Of a stretch of 64,000 bases of DNA, positions 15,867-27,500 are shown one piece after another (the first letter of the stretch is position 1; every line of letters starts with the position of its first letter). The DNA lies in the NCBI GenBank assembly GCA_023213315.1, contig JAKCPI010002063.1, positions 62,001-126,000 of the forward strand. The letters are read 5' to 3'. The stretch comes from Euborellia annulipes. Its lineage: Eukaryota; Arthropoda; Insecta; Dermaptera; Anisolabididae. Below the pieces are notes generated by a model. It was not told the DNA's origin. It made no database searches and was given only the letters and a program-made list of their open reading frames with translations. Both the position numbers and the translations under genes were made by a program.

Positions 15867-17425
15867 ATACCGGGTGGGAATAGTGGTGGACGGAAGATTG
15901 TGGGCTTATTAACGGACATTTTTAAACTTTGTTGGTGGCCATAATGTGGGGCCTTTAGGGCTACAAATTTAAAAATTTTTGTTTTAATTGCCCTCATATA
16001 CAGGGTGGTCCATATCAAAGTTATGTTTTTTAAATGGAACGCCCTGTATATTATTGCATATTTGGATTCTACGGCCAATTTTAGTATGAGTTTATGTCAT
16101 GCAATGTATTCCAAACCAAACCGTTTAGCCGCAAATCGGGCTTTAGTGAAAAACTGCTGTCTGGAAAAAATTGAATATCTCGCGAACCATAAAACTTAGG
16201 GAACTGTTCTTTTCTGATTTTACTAACCATTAAATGTACTAATGTAGGCCAGATGGGGAACCCTGAATTATTCTTATGTTGGGAGAAATGGCCATGTCAA
16301 TTTGGAAAATTTCAATCATGGATAACTTAATTTTTTCAAATGGAACATGCTACTTTTTTTATGCCATGGGACGTGAAATTCAATTATTTTTCAGCTGATA
16401 TAAGGTTGTCTATATCTATCTTTGGTAGTTTTCTTTTTATTCCAAAATATCTGATAACGAAAAAGAAAAAAATTTTATTATAGACAAAATAATTGAGAAA
16501 AAAATCCAAACACAAAACAAAATTGTAATAAATGGAAAAAATATGCTAAATATTCGAAAATGTCTTTTAATTTCCTTTAAAATCATTTATCTGAACTTCT
16601 CAAAGAAGTTCCGCTTGCTCGAATTAGGGTTAGGATTTTTCAACAAGATGGCGCACCTGGTCACCCGTTCATAACCCTAATTTCTTTTTCGAGAAGTTCA
16701 GATAAATGATTTTAAAGGAAATTAAAAGACATTTTCGAATATTTAGCATATTTTTTCCATTTATTACAATTTTGTTTTGTGTTTGGATTTTTTCTCAATT
16801 ATTTTGTCTATAATAAAATTTTTTCTTTTTCGTTATCAGATATTTTGGAATAAAAAGAAAACTACCAAAGATAGATATAGACAACCTTATATCAGCTGAA
16901 AGATAATTGAATTTCCGTCCCATGGCATAAAAAGTAGCATGTTCCATTTGAAAAAATTAAGTTATCCATGATTGAAATTTTCCAAATTGACATGGCCATT
17001 CTCCCAACATAAGAATAATTCAGGGTTCCCCATCTGGCCTACATTAGTACATTTAATGGTTGAGTAAAATCAGAAAAGAACAGTTCCCTAAGTTTTATGG
17101 TTCGCGAGATATTCAATTTTTTCCAGACAGCAGTTTTTTCACTAAAGCCCGATTTGCGGCTAAACGGTTTGGTTTGGAATACATTGCATGACATAAACTC
17201 ATACTAAAATTGGCCGTAGAATCCAAATATGCAATAATATACAGGGCGTTCCATTTAAAAAACATAACTTTGATATGGACCACCCTGTATATGAGGTGCA
17301 ATTAAAACAAAAATATTTTAAATTTGTAGCCCTAAAGGCCCCACATTATGTCCACCAACAAAGTTTAAAATGTCCGTCAATAAGCCCACAATCTTCCGTC
17401 CACGCACTATTGGCCCACCCGGTAT
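15867..17425. mobile_element. 1.5-kb palindrome around a DDE transposase scrap
   Basis: Two arms of about 765 bp (15867-16632 and 16672-17425) are near-perfect inverted repeats starting ATACCGGGTGGG. The spacer of about 40 bp, on the plus strand with its edges, reads RIFQQDGAPGHPFITL (16632-16680). FQQDGAP is the motif around the second catalytic Asp of Tc1/mariner-like DDE transposases. Each arm also carries an internal pair ATACAGGGTGGTCCATAT and GGAACGCCCTGTAT, resembling transposon termini. The long open frames on both arms are mirror images and not separate genes. Confidence 0.85.
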
Positions 17426-17458
17426 AGTAGAAGTTAAAATTTTGCTGGGACAGATCGT

Positions 17459-18010
17459 TGAGGTAATGGATATGGAGAAAATATAACTTATGTGGAGCGT
17501 GTGTTAATGATAAAATTTTTTTGTATGAGAAGCCATTCAACAATTAGGGTGAATTTTTTAATGTACATGTCACTGAGGGAAAAACTATACATGTAAGTAT
17601 TTTATACAGGTGGTCAAATTCCTTTTTGCAAAAAAAAAATAGTTTATCCCAGTGACCAGTTTGACGCAAGCAAGTTTTATTACTCTAATAAGTAGTAATA
17701 AAACTTGCTTGCGTCAAACCGGTCACTGCGATAAACTATTTTTTTTTGCAAAAAAGGAATTTGACCACCTGTATAAAATACTTACATGTATGGTTTTTCT
17801 CTCAGTGACATGTACATTAAAAAATTCACCCTAATTGTTGAATGGCTTCTCATACAAAAAAATTTTATCATTAACACACGCTCCACATAAGTGTAATTTG
17901 ACGCACTGAAGATGGATTGTGTAGGCATTCCGAAATATTTGCAGAATAAATTATTTTAATTGTGGAAAGCAACTCGCTGGTGTATATTTTCTCCATATCC
18001 ATTACCTCAA
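17459..18010. mobile_element. Palindrome P4, hammerhead-like segment in one arm
   Basis: Outer ends TTGAGGTAATGGATATGG (17458 on) and CCATATCCATTACCTCAA (to 18010) are inverted copies, and the arms meet near 17688. The right arm carries about 85 extra bases (about 17892-17977) absent from the left, and these contain a hammerhead-like core (17906-17936). It abuts the 1.5-kb palindrome, which suggests nested insertion. Confidence 0.75.
17906..17936 (+). ncRNA. Hammerhead-like core, P4
   Basis: CTGAAGA, an imperfect hairpin (GGAT near ATTCC), then GAAAT. The core bases are intact but stem II is weaker than in P1, P2 or P5. Confidence 0.4.
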
Positions 18011-18389
18011 ATATATATATATATATATATGTTTTGCCGAATTGACGAAATTGCCTATTTCATGAAATCGGCAACATTTTGCCGTTTTTAAATTCGCCAA
18101 GCCCTTTGCCGAATTCACGAAATCGGCATAATTTTGCCGAATTCATGAAATAAACAATTTCACCAATTCGGGGTAATATATATATTACAAGTGGTAAAGC
18201 CCGCCTTCGGCTGCGCCCCTGGACCCCCTTGCTTGCCTTCTGCGAGCAAATGGATCGAATTTATTTCCAAATTGCTCTGTTTGGAAATGACTCGCGAGCA
18301 ATTGCAAAAAGTTTAAAATTTCTCTATCAGACTTAAAGTTTTGAATTTTCCTCTCTGACTCCACTTCCTCTCACTCTAACCAATCAAAT

Positions 18390-18643
18390 TTTGTTTATAT
18401 TTTAAATAGGTGAAGATTAAAACAGCAGATGTGAATATTATCTTTATTATTAATTAAATCTTTTGGCGATCGATTTCGTCTTTTGTTGGTTAAACCAACG
18501 CTGGCCTGATGAAGTCACAAAAGACGAAATCGATAGCCAAAAGATTTAATTAATAAAAAAAGATAATATTCACATCTGCTGTTTTAATCTTCACCAACTT
18601 AATTACAACAACTGTACACATGGAGTCATTTGTTTATATTTTA
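18390..18643. mobile_element. Palindrome P5, 15-bp target duplication
   Basis: TTTGTTTATATTTTA occurs at 18390-18404 and 18629-18643. Between them lies a palindrome (18409-18595; apex GTTGGTTAAACCAACG) and a 33-bp unpaired extension (18596-18628). The right arm carries a hammerhead-like core with fully consensus bases. Confidence 0.85.
18506..18530 (+). ncRNA. Hammerhead-like core, P5 (consensus)
   Basis: CTGATGA, a minimal stem II (GTC ... GAC), then GAAAT. All conserved core positions match. The short stem II is as reported for minimal hammerheads of Penelope-like elements. Confidence 0.6.
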
Positions 18644-19690
18644 TTTTTTTAATCATTTTTCCATAATTTATTTTTTTAATTGACTGTCTACAGCATTAAG
18701 AAAAGAATGATTACCGCAACATTTTATTTTTTTTTTATAAAATTAAGCATATCAAAATGACCTAGGGTTGAAATAAAATAACATCTCAATAGTTTTCTCT
18801 TTTTTTTTGAAAAAAATGCCTTAAATTTGGTGATATATTAACATTAAGATCAATGGAAATTCTGTTTTTAAGCCACAATATGCCGGCAGTGACGTCAGAT
18901 AGGCGACAACTTTTAGATCCAAGGAGGGAATCCTCACATCCCTGATTATAATGAAGAAGGAAGAAGGGCAGGAGTTGAAAATAAAACCTCTGAATGCTTA
19001 GTGAATACGTTTCGGGTCAAATTTATTGTCCCATTATCAGACGTTGCTACATGAGATACATAAATATTATATAAGAAATTACATATACAATAAATAACAT
19101 ATATATATATTATAAAGCGCCCAGTTTTAGTTAGTAAGATCGGGCGTGGTCCTGGAATTTAGCTTAGGGTGGGGGTGCTAGCATATGAATTTATTATAAT
19201 AAGCGTATAATTTTCATATTGTTAAGTAAGAATCCAAAAAATCTAGAGCATGTTTTGGACTTATCTAGGAGAGGGTGGACCGCGCCTAATACGAATAGGG
19301 TCTACATCTGAATATGCATAAACAATAGCAACGATTTCACAACATCCAATAATTTTTTTATGATAGTATAGAAGATTTCTTTCATTTAAATATAATATTT
19401 GATCTGTTTAATCTGTCTTCTTTATCTTAAACGATAAATTGACTCGTTTACTCACAGTCTATTTACATAAATTTATAAAATAAAAAAAATTTCCTTATCT
19501 ACGAAGGATGATTTTTTAAATATATTTATATTTAAGGGGACGAAAGATAAAAATGAAGCTGCAAGTACAATTTCATTTTTAATTTGCTCTAAAATTTTTT
19601 AAATTCAATGTGTATATTATCTCACTGGCACAATAGATTCAGGAGGTCGCAGTGCAACACGACACCCCTTCGAAGGAATTTTATCTCATT
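18644..19690. other. AT-rich intergenic DNA with one decayed core
   Basis: No coding frame is supported. It holds one isolated hammerhead-like segment (19009-19040, minus strand: CTGATAA, GGG/CCC-closed hairpin, GAAAC), which lost the G of the core and is not in a clear palindrome. A TA-rich run lies near 19093-19110. Confidence 0.5.
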
Positions 19691-19694
19691 CCGG

Positions 19695-19785
19695 GCAGGA
19701 GCGGCCAATTAAAAGACTGCATGCAGGTTCCGTTCATCGGTGATTTGAACCTGATTACAGTCTTTTTTTGCTGCTCCAGCCAATA
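19695..19785. mobile_element. Small foldback MITE
   Basis: GGCAGGAGCGGCCAATTAAAA... pairs with ...TTTTTTTGCTGCTCC, and an inner pair (GCAGGTTC / GAACCTG) continues the hairpin. A half copy beginning GGGCAGGAGCAGTCAAT lies at 12409-12450. Confidence 0.55.
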
Positions 19786-19908
19786 TTATCCATCTATACA
19801 TCTCACAGCCTCTACTCCGAACAGATAATCTCATTCCATTACCAACTACACGTCGATCGGCCAGGCCATATAACAATACCTCCAGGGTTGGGTCTATTTC
19901 AAATATAA

Positions 19909-20341
19909 TTGTATTTGTGTTTAAAATATTTTGCTCGTTCCTGGCGGGCGTGCACTCCGTGCCAGCACGGAGGCGCCAAGAAACGCCAAAGGAAAGGCGT
20001 CGGAGAGTTCAAGCTCAAAGGGGGATGGAGGCACAATTTTCATCAAACCACCAGTGACCGATGTAGATGGGATAAAAGAGTGCCGTCTCCCTTCAGTCAT
20101 CAGCGCCCCTGGGGCGCCCAAAGAGCTTCGATCCGCCTGCTCTTGGGAATTAGTTACTTCCCAAGGGATGCCGAAAACGCCAAACACAAAAGGACGGTGG
20201 AGACGCCTTCTCAAAGGATCCAGCCAAACCCAAAGAGCGGAGGCAGCTACCCAAAAAGGCGGCAGAAATTTGTTAAAAATTTTTAATCACTTTGCTCAAG
20301 TTTCTTTTAAATTTTTGTATTTATTTGAAAAACAATTTTGA
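19909..20341 (+). pseudogene. GC-rich coding-like fragment, unrecognised
   Basis: A GC-rich island contains two overlapping plus-strand open frames and one minus frame. The frame from 19931 (APRNAKGKASESSSSKGDGG, later GRWRRLLKGSS) is rich in Lys, Arg, Ser and Pro, as in the ORF1 proteins of LINEs. No domain is recognised and no conserved neighbour supports a host gene. A degraded LINE ORF1 is the most likely reading, but this is a guess. Confidence 0.3.
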
Positions 20342-21383
20342 GAATAAATGTCTACTATTTGTTATCCAAATGATTTAAATTTATATATCATAGGATTTCC
20401 GAAGAACCCACCTTGACTTTTAAGGTTATATATATTTCAGTTATATACATTGTCACTATCTCTAAACTCTAGCAAGGGCAGAGAGGGTAACATGCTTTTA
20501 TATAGAATTAAATTTATTTTTCAAATTTTCCAGTTCTACATTTTCTAAAAATATGATTTAAAAGTTTGTTCAACATCTCTTTTTTTTCTAAATAGCTCGT
20601 GTTGAGAAAGCCGGCTTAGTGTCTAAAATACGATTAAGTAGCAAATTTTTATCAAAAATAATACAGAAGGTGGAAATATGGATCCATTTTTGTTTTTGCA
20701 GTAGCACGAGGAAAATTCAAATCCTCTTTATGCTGGACACTTTCTTTGTCCTAAAAAATCTGGTGTGTCTAGTCGTAGTTTCTGTTAGCTTCGGTTATTG
20801 AAAGCTCTGTTCTGTTCTTGTTACACCAGACTTTATATTTAGTTTCCAGAATTTAGAATTCAAGATGTAATATTTTTAAACATTGGAAAATATTTATTTT
20901 TTGTTACCATGGTAACCATTTCTCCTATCTTTCTTATGAAGTACAAGAGTAAAGTCGACTTCAAATAATTTGAGAGCAAAACGAGTACATTTTAAAAAGC
21001 ATCTAAAAAATAATTGATTTTTGAATTTTAATCAAAATCGCTAGAGAACATTTTGAGAAAATCGAAAAAACTGAAAAAGTACTTCAGTAAAGTATTAGTA
21101 CTTTTTGGCCGATTTTGATTAAAAGCTTATTTTCACGCACCCTTCAGAGGTGTGCCTAACTTAAATATAAAATTTCAACCTCCTAGCTCGATTCCTTCAT
21201 GCTTTAAATTGAACACAGAAAGACAGACCATGTTGCAAAAAATACTTTTTCGTTAGAGCAAATTTTGAGAAAATCGGTAAAATACTAGTACCCTTTAACG
21301 GATTTTATTTAAAAGTTTATTTTCACTCGCCTCAGGTAACTTAAATATAAAATTTCAACATCGCAGCCCATTTTCTTCATACT

Positions 21384-22370
21384 TTATTTTGAACACATAC
21401 ACACAGCTCTAGCCATTTTTATTTGCCCAATCGGCAATTCTGGGAATGTCGGAATTGAGTCTACTACCAGTCGAAACATCATCGGGCGCTCTGGCCCCCA
21501 GGAGGTCGTCAGCAAAAAGATGATAATCACAATACCGGCTCCGAGGAGAAAAAAAAGAAGTAGCGACAACACCCCACCCTGAGGGACTCTATTCTCCAAA
21601 CCCATTGGCTTTTTCGGTATAGGAAAGATACATCAACCTTTAGGCCGCCCTAAAAAACCCATCCAGAGTGGAGCTTCTCCGCTAGGAGACCATAATCCAC
21701 TGAGCCAAAAGTATTTTTAAGGTCCAAGAGCACAAGAACAGCCGCCCATCCCTGTCGATAGGAAACCTGCAGTCATCAGTGAACCTGAGAATAGTAGTAT
21801 AAAAACTGTGGTCTGTCCTAAACCCCGACCGGAGACTTGTTGCTACTCAAAAGTTTAATCATTTATTCAGAGAGAATATTCTCCAAAATCTTAAAAAACA
21901 CTCCGAAGGATTGGTCGGTAATCCCCAACATCTAAACGTTTCATAATGGGGGAACATGACAACTTCCATCTGGTATAAGCCTTAATGGCGACCGCCTCCT
22001 CACTCCCCGTCTCGGAATGTTAATTGAATTCAAGTCAGTGTGCCGGAAGATCACATACCACGATGGTGGCAGCCCTAACAAGAGCTGTCTCACTGCATAA
22101 GCCCCTCCAGTGACGAGTCTCCACATAGTCTCAGTCCTATGGTGTCCTATATCATAGGAGCAGGGAATAATGCACCGATAAACAGCCGAACTTCCAAAGT
22201 TCTATATCCGCTTACAATAGAGGGATCTCGCACCCAGCAGATATCAAGAAGTGAGGCCATGGAATGGGGAGGGAAGTGGGAAGTCAAGAGAACTCGTAAG
22301 GACCTTGGGCTGTTTAAGATTGGTGTTATCGGGGGCCAACAGATTAGCTGCAGTAATCGTTAATCAACAA
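21384..22370 (-). pseudogene. LINE reverse transcriptase fragment (degraded)
   Basis: Read on the minus strand, in order and with frameshifts between them: GDYRPI-type block followed by VFFKILENILSE; then LLDLKNTFGSVDYGLL, the block around the first catalytic Asp; then NRVPQGGVLS, matching the VPQGSVLSP block of non-LTR reverse transcriptases. Stops and frameshifts show it is dead. It lies on the far side of the other LINE piece (22563-23812), in the wrong order to be one element. Confidence 0.75.
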
Positions 22371-22562
22371 ACAAATGATATTGATAATAATATATGTGAC
22401 GCTGATACTAAGATGATACTAATTTAAAGGCAAAGTTGAGAATAAGAGCCAAAGAGAAATCAAATAACATTTATTCCTGTGATAATCCTAATCATTGATC
22501 ATCAAGTTAAGATTATAAATAAAGAATAAAATATTATAGATATATTTATTTAGAATTATTTT

Positions 22563-23812
22563 ATTATAAATAAATAAATAAATAAATTTATTAACGACCC
22601 GCTTAGAGGCACCAGTCCTCGGAGGCTAGGTCCAAACAAACACAATACAAATTTAAATACAATAACAACAAAATAAAAGTTTAAAAATAGAAATGTGTGC
22701 CCATTAACAATCAACATGTTCATACATTTCCATTGAAGGATATAAAAAAATTCGCGCCAGGAGTCAGTGACGTCATTTCAGTTTTTACTTAGGGGGAGGG
22801 GGCAAAAAAATCTTTTTACTTCTTGTGCTATTTAATTTTATATACGTATAAACATATATATACCTCTATATTTTTATCTATACCATTTTCTATACTTATT
22901 TATAAAGAGAGAGTGTGAGTTTGTTTGTATGTAGGGGGCTAAGCTCAGGATTTATTATTTTCTTCCCAAATCTTGGGGGAGGGGGGAATGCCCCCCCCCC
23001 CCAAATGTCAGGAGTAAACGTTGCATTAGTCATCCCGACATTCGTCTTAAGCTGTTAAGGAAAACCTGGCCAAAACCTTAACAAGGATGATGTGACCTTG
23101 CTCTACCCCAACTAGCACCTTAGGACTTGACAAAATTTATTATAGGGGGCAGAGGACTATAATCCCAAGTAGTAAGAGACAAACCGTTCCACAAATCAAT
23201 TCCAGATCCTACAAACGAATGCAAACCTAAGAATCTTGGCTACAAACATAACCTTCAATTTTGCCCACTTCCTCCTTTCTAATCAACTAGCCCATCCCAA
23301 CTCTCTAATCATCAAACTACTACTAATGCCCGTTTGCACCAACACATCTTAGATCTTAAGTTCGTCTTAAATCTTACAATTGAATTTAAAATCAGGACAT
23401 CAGGTCGTTTATTTGTGCCTCCATCGCATAAATAATAACAATAAGATATATTTATTTCAAAAAAATATATATTCTATATATAAATAGTTGAATAGATAAA
23501 AGCCACATTTCGTTTTTTAGGTTATGGAATGCTCAAGGCGAGCTTAAAGTCTAAGATGGGCATAAATCTATCAAATTTTCCAAAAACAAACCTAGCCGGC
23601 CTCCTCTGAACCATTTCTATCTTCCCCTCTAACTGCTGCGAATGTTTGACCCACACCATTGAACAAAATTCTAAATTAGGCCTTTCATAAGTTAAATAAA
23701 CTTCGGCTTGACTTCCCTATACGTGCCCCTCAAAACTCTACCAAACATCCCTAACTTCCTATATGCCTTATTTACTATACAAATTGCTCTCTTCGAAGCC
23801 CATGGTGTGCCC
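22563..23812 (-). pseudogene. LINE 3' end, CR1/L2-like (degraded)
   Basis: On the minus strand from about 23812: ANKAYRKLG-like and GRVLRGTYREVKPK motifs, then NFVQWCG and KIEMVQRR-like pieces. These match the region after the catalytic motif of CR1/L2-type reverse transcriptases, where 'RPxLEFCSxVW' and 'VQRRAARF' are usual. It ends in a (TAAA)n-type tail near 22563-22588, as expected for the 3' end of such an element. Several in-frame stops are present. Confidence 0.7.
22766..23010 (-). repeat. Dispersed G/C-tract repeat F, copy 1
   Basis: This matches 40722-40970 in the opposite orientation (shared TGACGTCATTTCAGTTTTT end, internal TACATACAAACAAACTCA-type stretch and poly-C end). It probably interrupts the LINE remnant. 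Confidence 0.65.
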
Positions 23813-24110
23813 CGTTCCAATGTGGTGTGTGACAATGGCTAATTGAGGATCGAGTTTTATTAATTCTATTTTGTGTTCATAAATCATGAATTGGATTCGC
23901 TTGTTAGATTGGCCCGTGGCACTAGGACATAGACTCCTGGGAGATTCATTTGGAATGTTGTCTTTCGGGTTTCTAATGAGATTCGAACATTTTTGGTTTG
24001 TGATGAAGATGGGTTTTATTAATATGGAGACAGCCAAGGAGGAAAAAAAATTAATTTTAGCTGTCGACGTTTCGAGCGCCAATCACGATCTTCCTCAGGC
24101 GGATGGGTTT
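23768..24110 (-). pseudogene. Penelope-like endonuclease fragment plus hammerhead
   Basis: The minus-strand frame contains MIYEHKIELIKLDPQLAIV followed by THHIGTGHTMGFEES. This resembles the conserved 'xxxHxxxTGHxFDF' end of the GIY-YIG endonuclease of Penelope-like retroelements. Just before it on the same strand (24069-24098) is a hammerhead-like core (CTGAGGA ... GAAAC). The rest of the element is gone. I infer the class from these two features together. Confidence 0.5.
24069..24098 (-). ncRNA. Hammerhead-like core by Penelope fragment
   Basis: CTGAGGA, imperfect GATCG/CGCTC hairpin, GAAAC, then GTCGACAG. It is near-identical in its outer bases to the cores at 35911-35940 and 36259-36288. 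Confidence 0.45.
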
Positions 24111-24591
24111 TATGTTTCGATTTATGGAGGATGAATAACCCAACCAGCACCATTATCTTCTTAATTCCGCACTCTTAAAAATGGCTTTAAAAGGAGAGTA
24201 AATCTCAACGTGACTCAATCCGAGAAAATTTGTGTTCATATACAGCCAGTAGCGTAAATATTCTAGAAAAACAATACTCTCGGGAATTCTACCTGCCTTC
24301 GAAATGAAAGGTTTGCCCCTTAATCTAAATCACCAAAATAAACTTAAAAACTAGCACTAGGAATTTTTCATTTTGATTTAAACAACATTTATTTATTTAT
24401 TTAACCATTCATTAAAAAAGAATTAAAATGAAAATTTATATAAAGTGTTGTTTGCAAATTCAAGTTGAATAAAAAAAATGGTACGTTTAGCTAGTTGTGT
24501 TTTATAAATAAGTGGTAACTATGATACCCGGAGGTCGTTTCTTAATGGTATTGATAGTTAGGACCAGTGAAGTACGGTCGCCGATTGGATC

Positions 24592-27500
24592 TCAGGAGCG
24601 CAGAGTAGCGTAAACTTTTTTTGCCTGAGCTCTAATGTCACTGTTTGCATGCTGATGCATTAGAACTTGCATTTTGCTTTCCATTCGTTCTTGAACGTTT
24701 ACACCATAAATTGCTGCGTACCTGGAAAACAAAAAGATTATTAAATTTCAAGAGGTATATTACTTTGAATGAAACAGTGGTAAATTAATGAATAAGTGAA
24801 GTGAATCTAGTAAACAGATAATGAAAAAAAGAAGAGATTTAAATGAAGCAAATTCCATTGAGTTGAAAAACCTAAATATTAATAGAAATTTAACAATGTT
24901 TGGATCACAAAGTAATATATGAGAAGAGTTCTAAGACAAAAAATAACATTTCCTATTTGTGAATATGTGAACTAAAAATAAAAATGATCACCAGGTATCA
25001 TTAAAACTTCTAACAAGGAGTGTACGGCCTTCCCCTCGCCGATTTAAACGAACATTTTTTTATGTGTAGTACTTCAAGAATTGATTTTTATTGTAAGAAT
25101 TAAAAATGCATGCTATACAAATTTATTTGATTTATTACTATTTACAATTATTTACAATTAATGCTAGTATGTAGAGGAGGTAGTGTAGTAGAAGAACACT
25201 ACCAAGTTAGTCACCTAGACTTTTAGAAATATTTCTTAAGACATGCTGGCAAATCTTTAACATTTTTTTTTAGACGAACCCTTGAGAAGCGCATTCTCTC
25301 GCTTTAACAGAATTTGTTTTTCATTAAGTACTACACATAAAAATCGGTCAAATCGGTGAGGGGAAGGCCGTACACTTCCCTTGTAAAACTTATACTGGCC
25401 AAATTTGTACTTTAACAAATGGTAAACCTAAATTAGAAAACCAAGAATCTAGAAAATTGCCGACATTGGGCTGAGAAAGGCTAACAAAGGAATAAAATAT
25501 AACATGAATAATCTGAAAATGATATAACAATGCCTAATTCAGAGTTTCCCAAGGATCAGAAGGAGATATTACAAGTTGTACATTTTTGGGACTCATGTTT
25601 AATAACATATAAAGTGGCATTGGCAGATTGATTACGTGAACAAGCGTATGCAATCTGTTTTCTATTTGCTACTTAAATTAAGAGATATTGTGCAGCCTTG
25701 CATCTTGACATATGTTGAAAAACATAGAATGAAAAAGAGTAAATTAGGACACCTTTATATAAATAAAGTAATAGAGAATCTTACATTGTATCCGGTGAAG
25801 CAGCTTTATCTTCAGCAGGCAAATCAACAGTTGGATCAAGCTGTTGAGCTCTAGCTGTTGCTGTTAAATTTGCCAAAAGAGTTACAACTCTTAATAATAT
25901 ATCTTCGTCCGTGGAGGGATCAACCAAATATATAAGACGTCGCGGAGCCTAAAAAATATGAATAGGATGCTTTGAACTATGGAAGATATTTATTATAAAA
26001 TATTAAATAAACTGTATGAAATGGTGGATCTAAGAAGCACTTGGTGTGAACATCCCTCTAAGAATTTGCAATCATTTGCCATTTTTTATGCCAATTTTGA
26101 TATAATGTAGAAAAGTACGTTAAATGTAGGGTAGTTAAGAAAAATTTAAAGTAAGCTTAGATGATTTATTTAAAAATTAACTGTCAAATAGTTCAGCACT
26201 CTTGCAAAAGATGGCAGGCTAGTCTAAAAGCATGTTCTATATATCAGTTCCCGTATTAGCCTATATCTGTATATTTTTAATTATATAATAACAGTTATAA
26301 AGTATTCATTGTTAAAAGATCAATGAAAATCAACCAAATGCATTATATTTATTATTAGCTATCATTCTGACATCTCTTGGTAAATAGGTGTTTTTTTTTT
26401 GGCTCACTTTTTAAGACACATAACGCCATCTTATCGACAAAAACATGCGTAACAGCTTCACTACTACTCCCCCTTAAAAAATCTGACTAGATATGGAAAA
26501 ATAGATGTCAAATTCAGAATCAAGGTACAAAACTTTAGAATAGTTGTAATGATAAAAATCAAATTCATGGATCAACTTTTTTCAAAATGTCGTTTGATGA
26601 TAGAACCAATGAAATAAATTATTTTAAATATTTTTATAAAATATGAACAAATTTAAAAATTTTTTTTACCTGTGCAGCTAATAGACTTGGAACCATATCT
26701 TCATTGGATGATAAATTTACTAGCATTTTAAGAGATTGTAATTTTACATGTGGAGTTGCTTCATCAACAAAAGAATAAAGTTCATGTAAAATTGGATAAA
26801 ATTCATCATGCCAGTCAGGTAAAACAGCAATGTTAGTCAATGTGTTTAAAACTGCTAAAAGATGTTGTGGGGTTCTATCTTTACGTGTTACAAATGCCAA
26901 AAGAATTGGAATAACATCTTTAAGTTCACGCTGATTATCTGCATTAAGTGCGAGATTTCCTAGAGATCGAGTAGCAGCCAATTGGACAGAAGAATCTTCA
27001 TGAATAAGAAGACTTTGAAGTCGGCACAAACAACCAGCTTCACGAAGGGCATCTTGATTGGCCGTGAATGTAGCGCAGTTTCCAATAGAAATTAAAGTTC
27101 TTTCAAGAAGTGAAGCATCGGAACTATGCAGCAAAGCAACCAGAGCCTTAGCCTCTTGACAGGAAAGTGCACTAATTAAAACAAATAAAAATAATTATTT
27201 AAATGGAATATGTTTAGTTAGCATCTGGAACATGAGAAGTGAGAAATTTTTGACAAAAGATTTTATAGAAAAGCTTCAAGGGCCTTTGAATTTTGTAAAT
27301 AGATATATGTATACCGTATTTGATTAGTATCTTTTCAAACAGGGCAAGTATTAAAATATTTACCGATCTCTGTTAGTAAGTGTATCGAGACGAGAGCGAA
27401 GTTCCTGTTCTCGGTCACCAAGTAAACGTTCAGCTTCTCGACGAGCTCGTTCTCTTTCTTCACGACCTCCTCCACTTGGACTCCGAGAACTGGGCCTTCG

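Noticed and set aside
16005..17301. Two convergent ORFs with near-identical proteins
   Set aside because: They are mirror images produced by the inverted-repeat arms, not independent genes.
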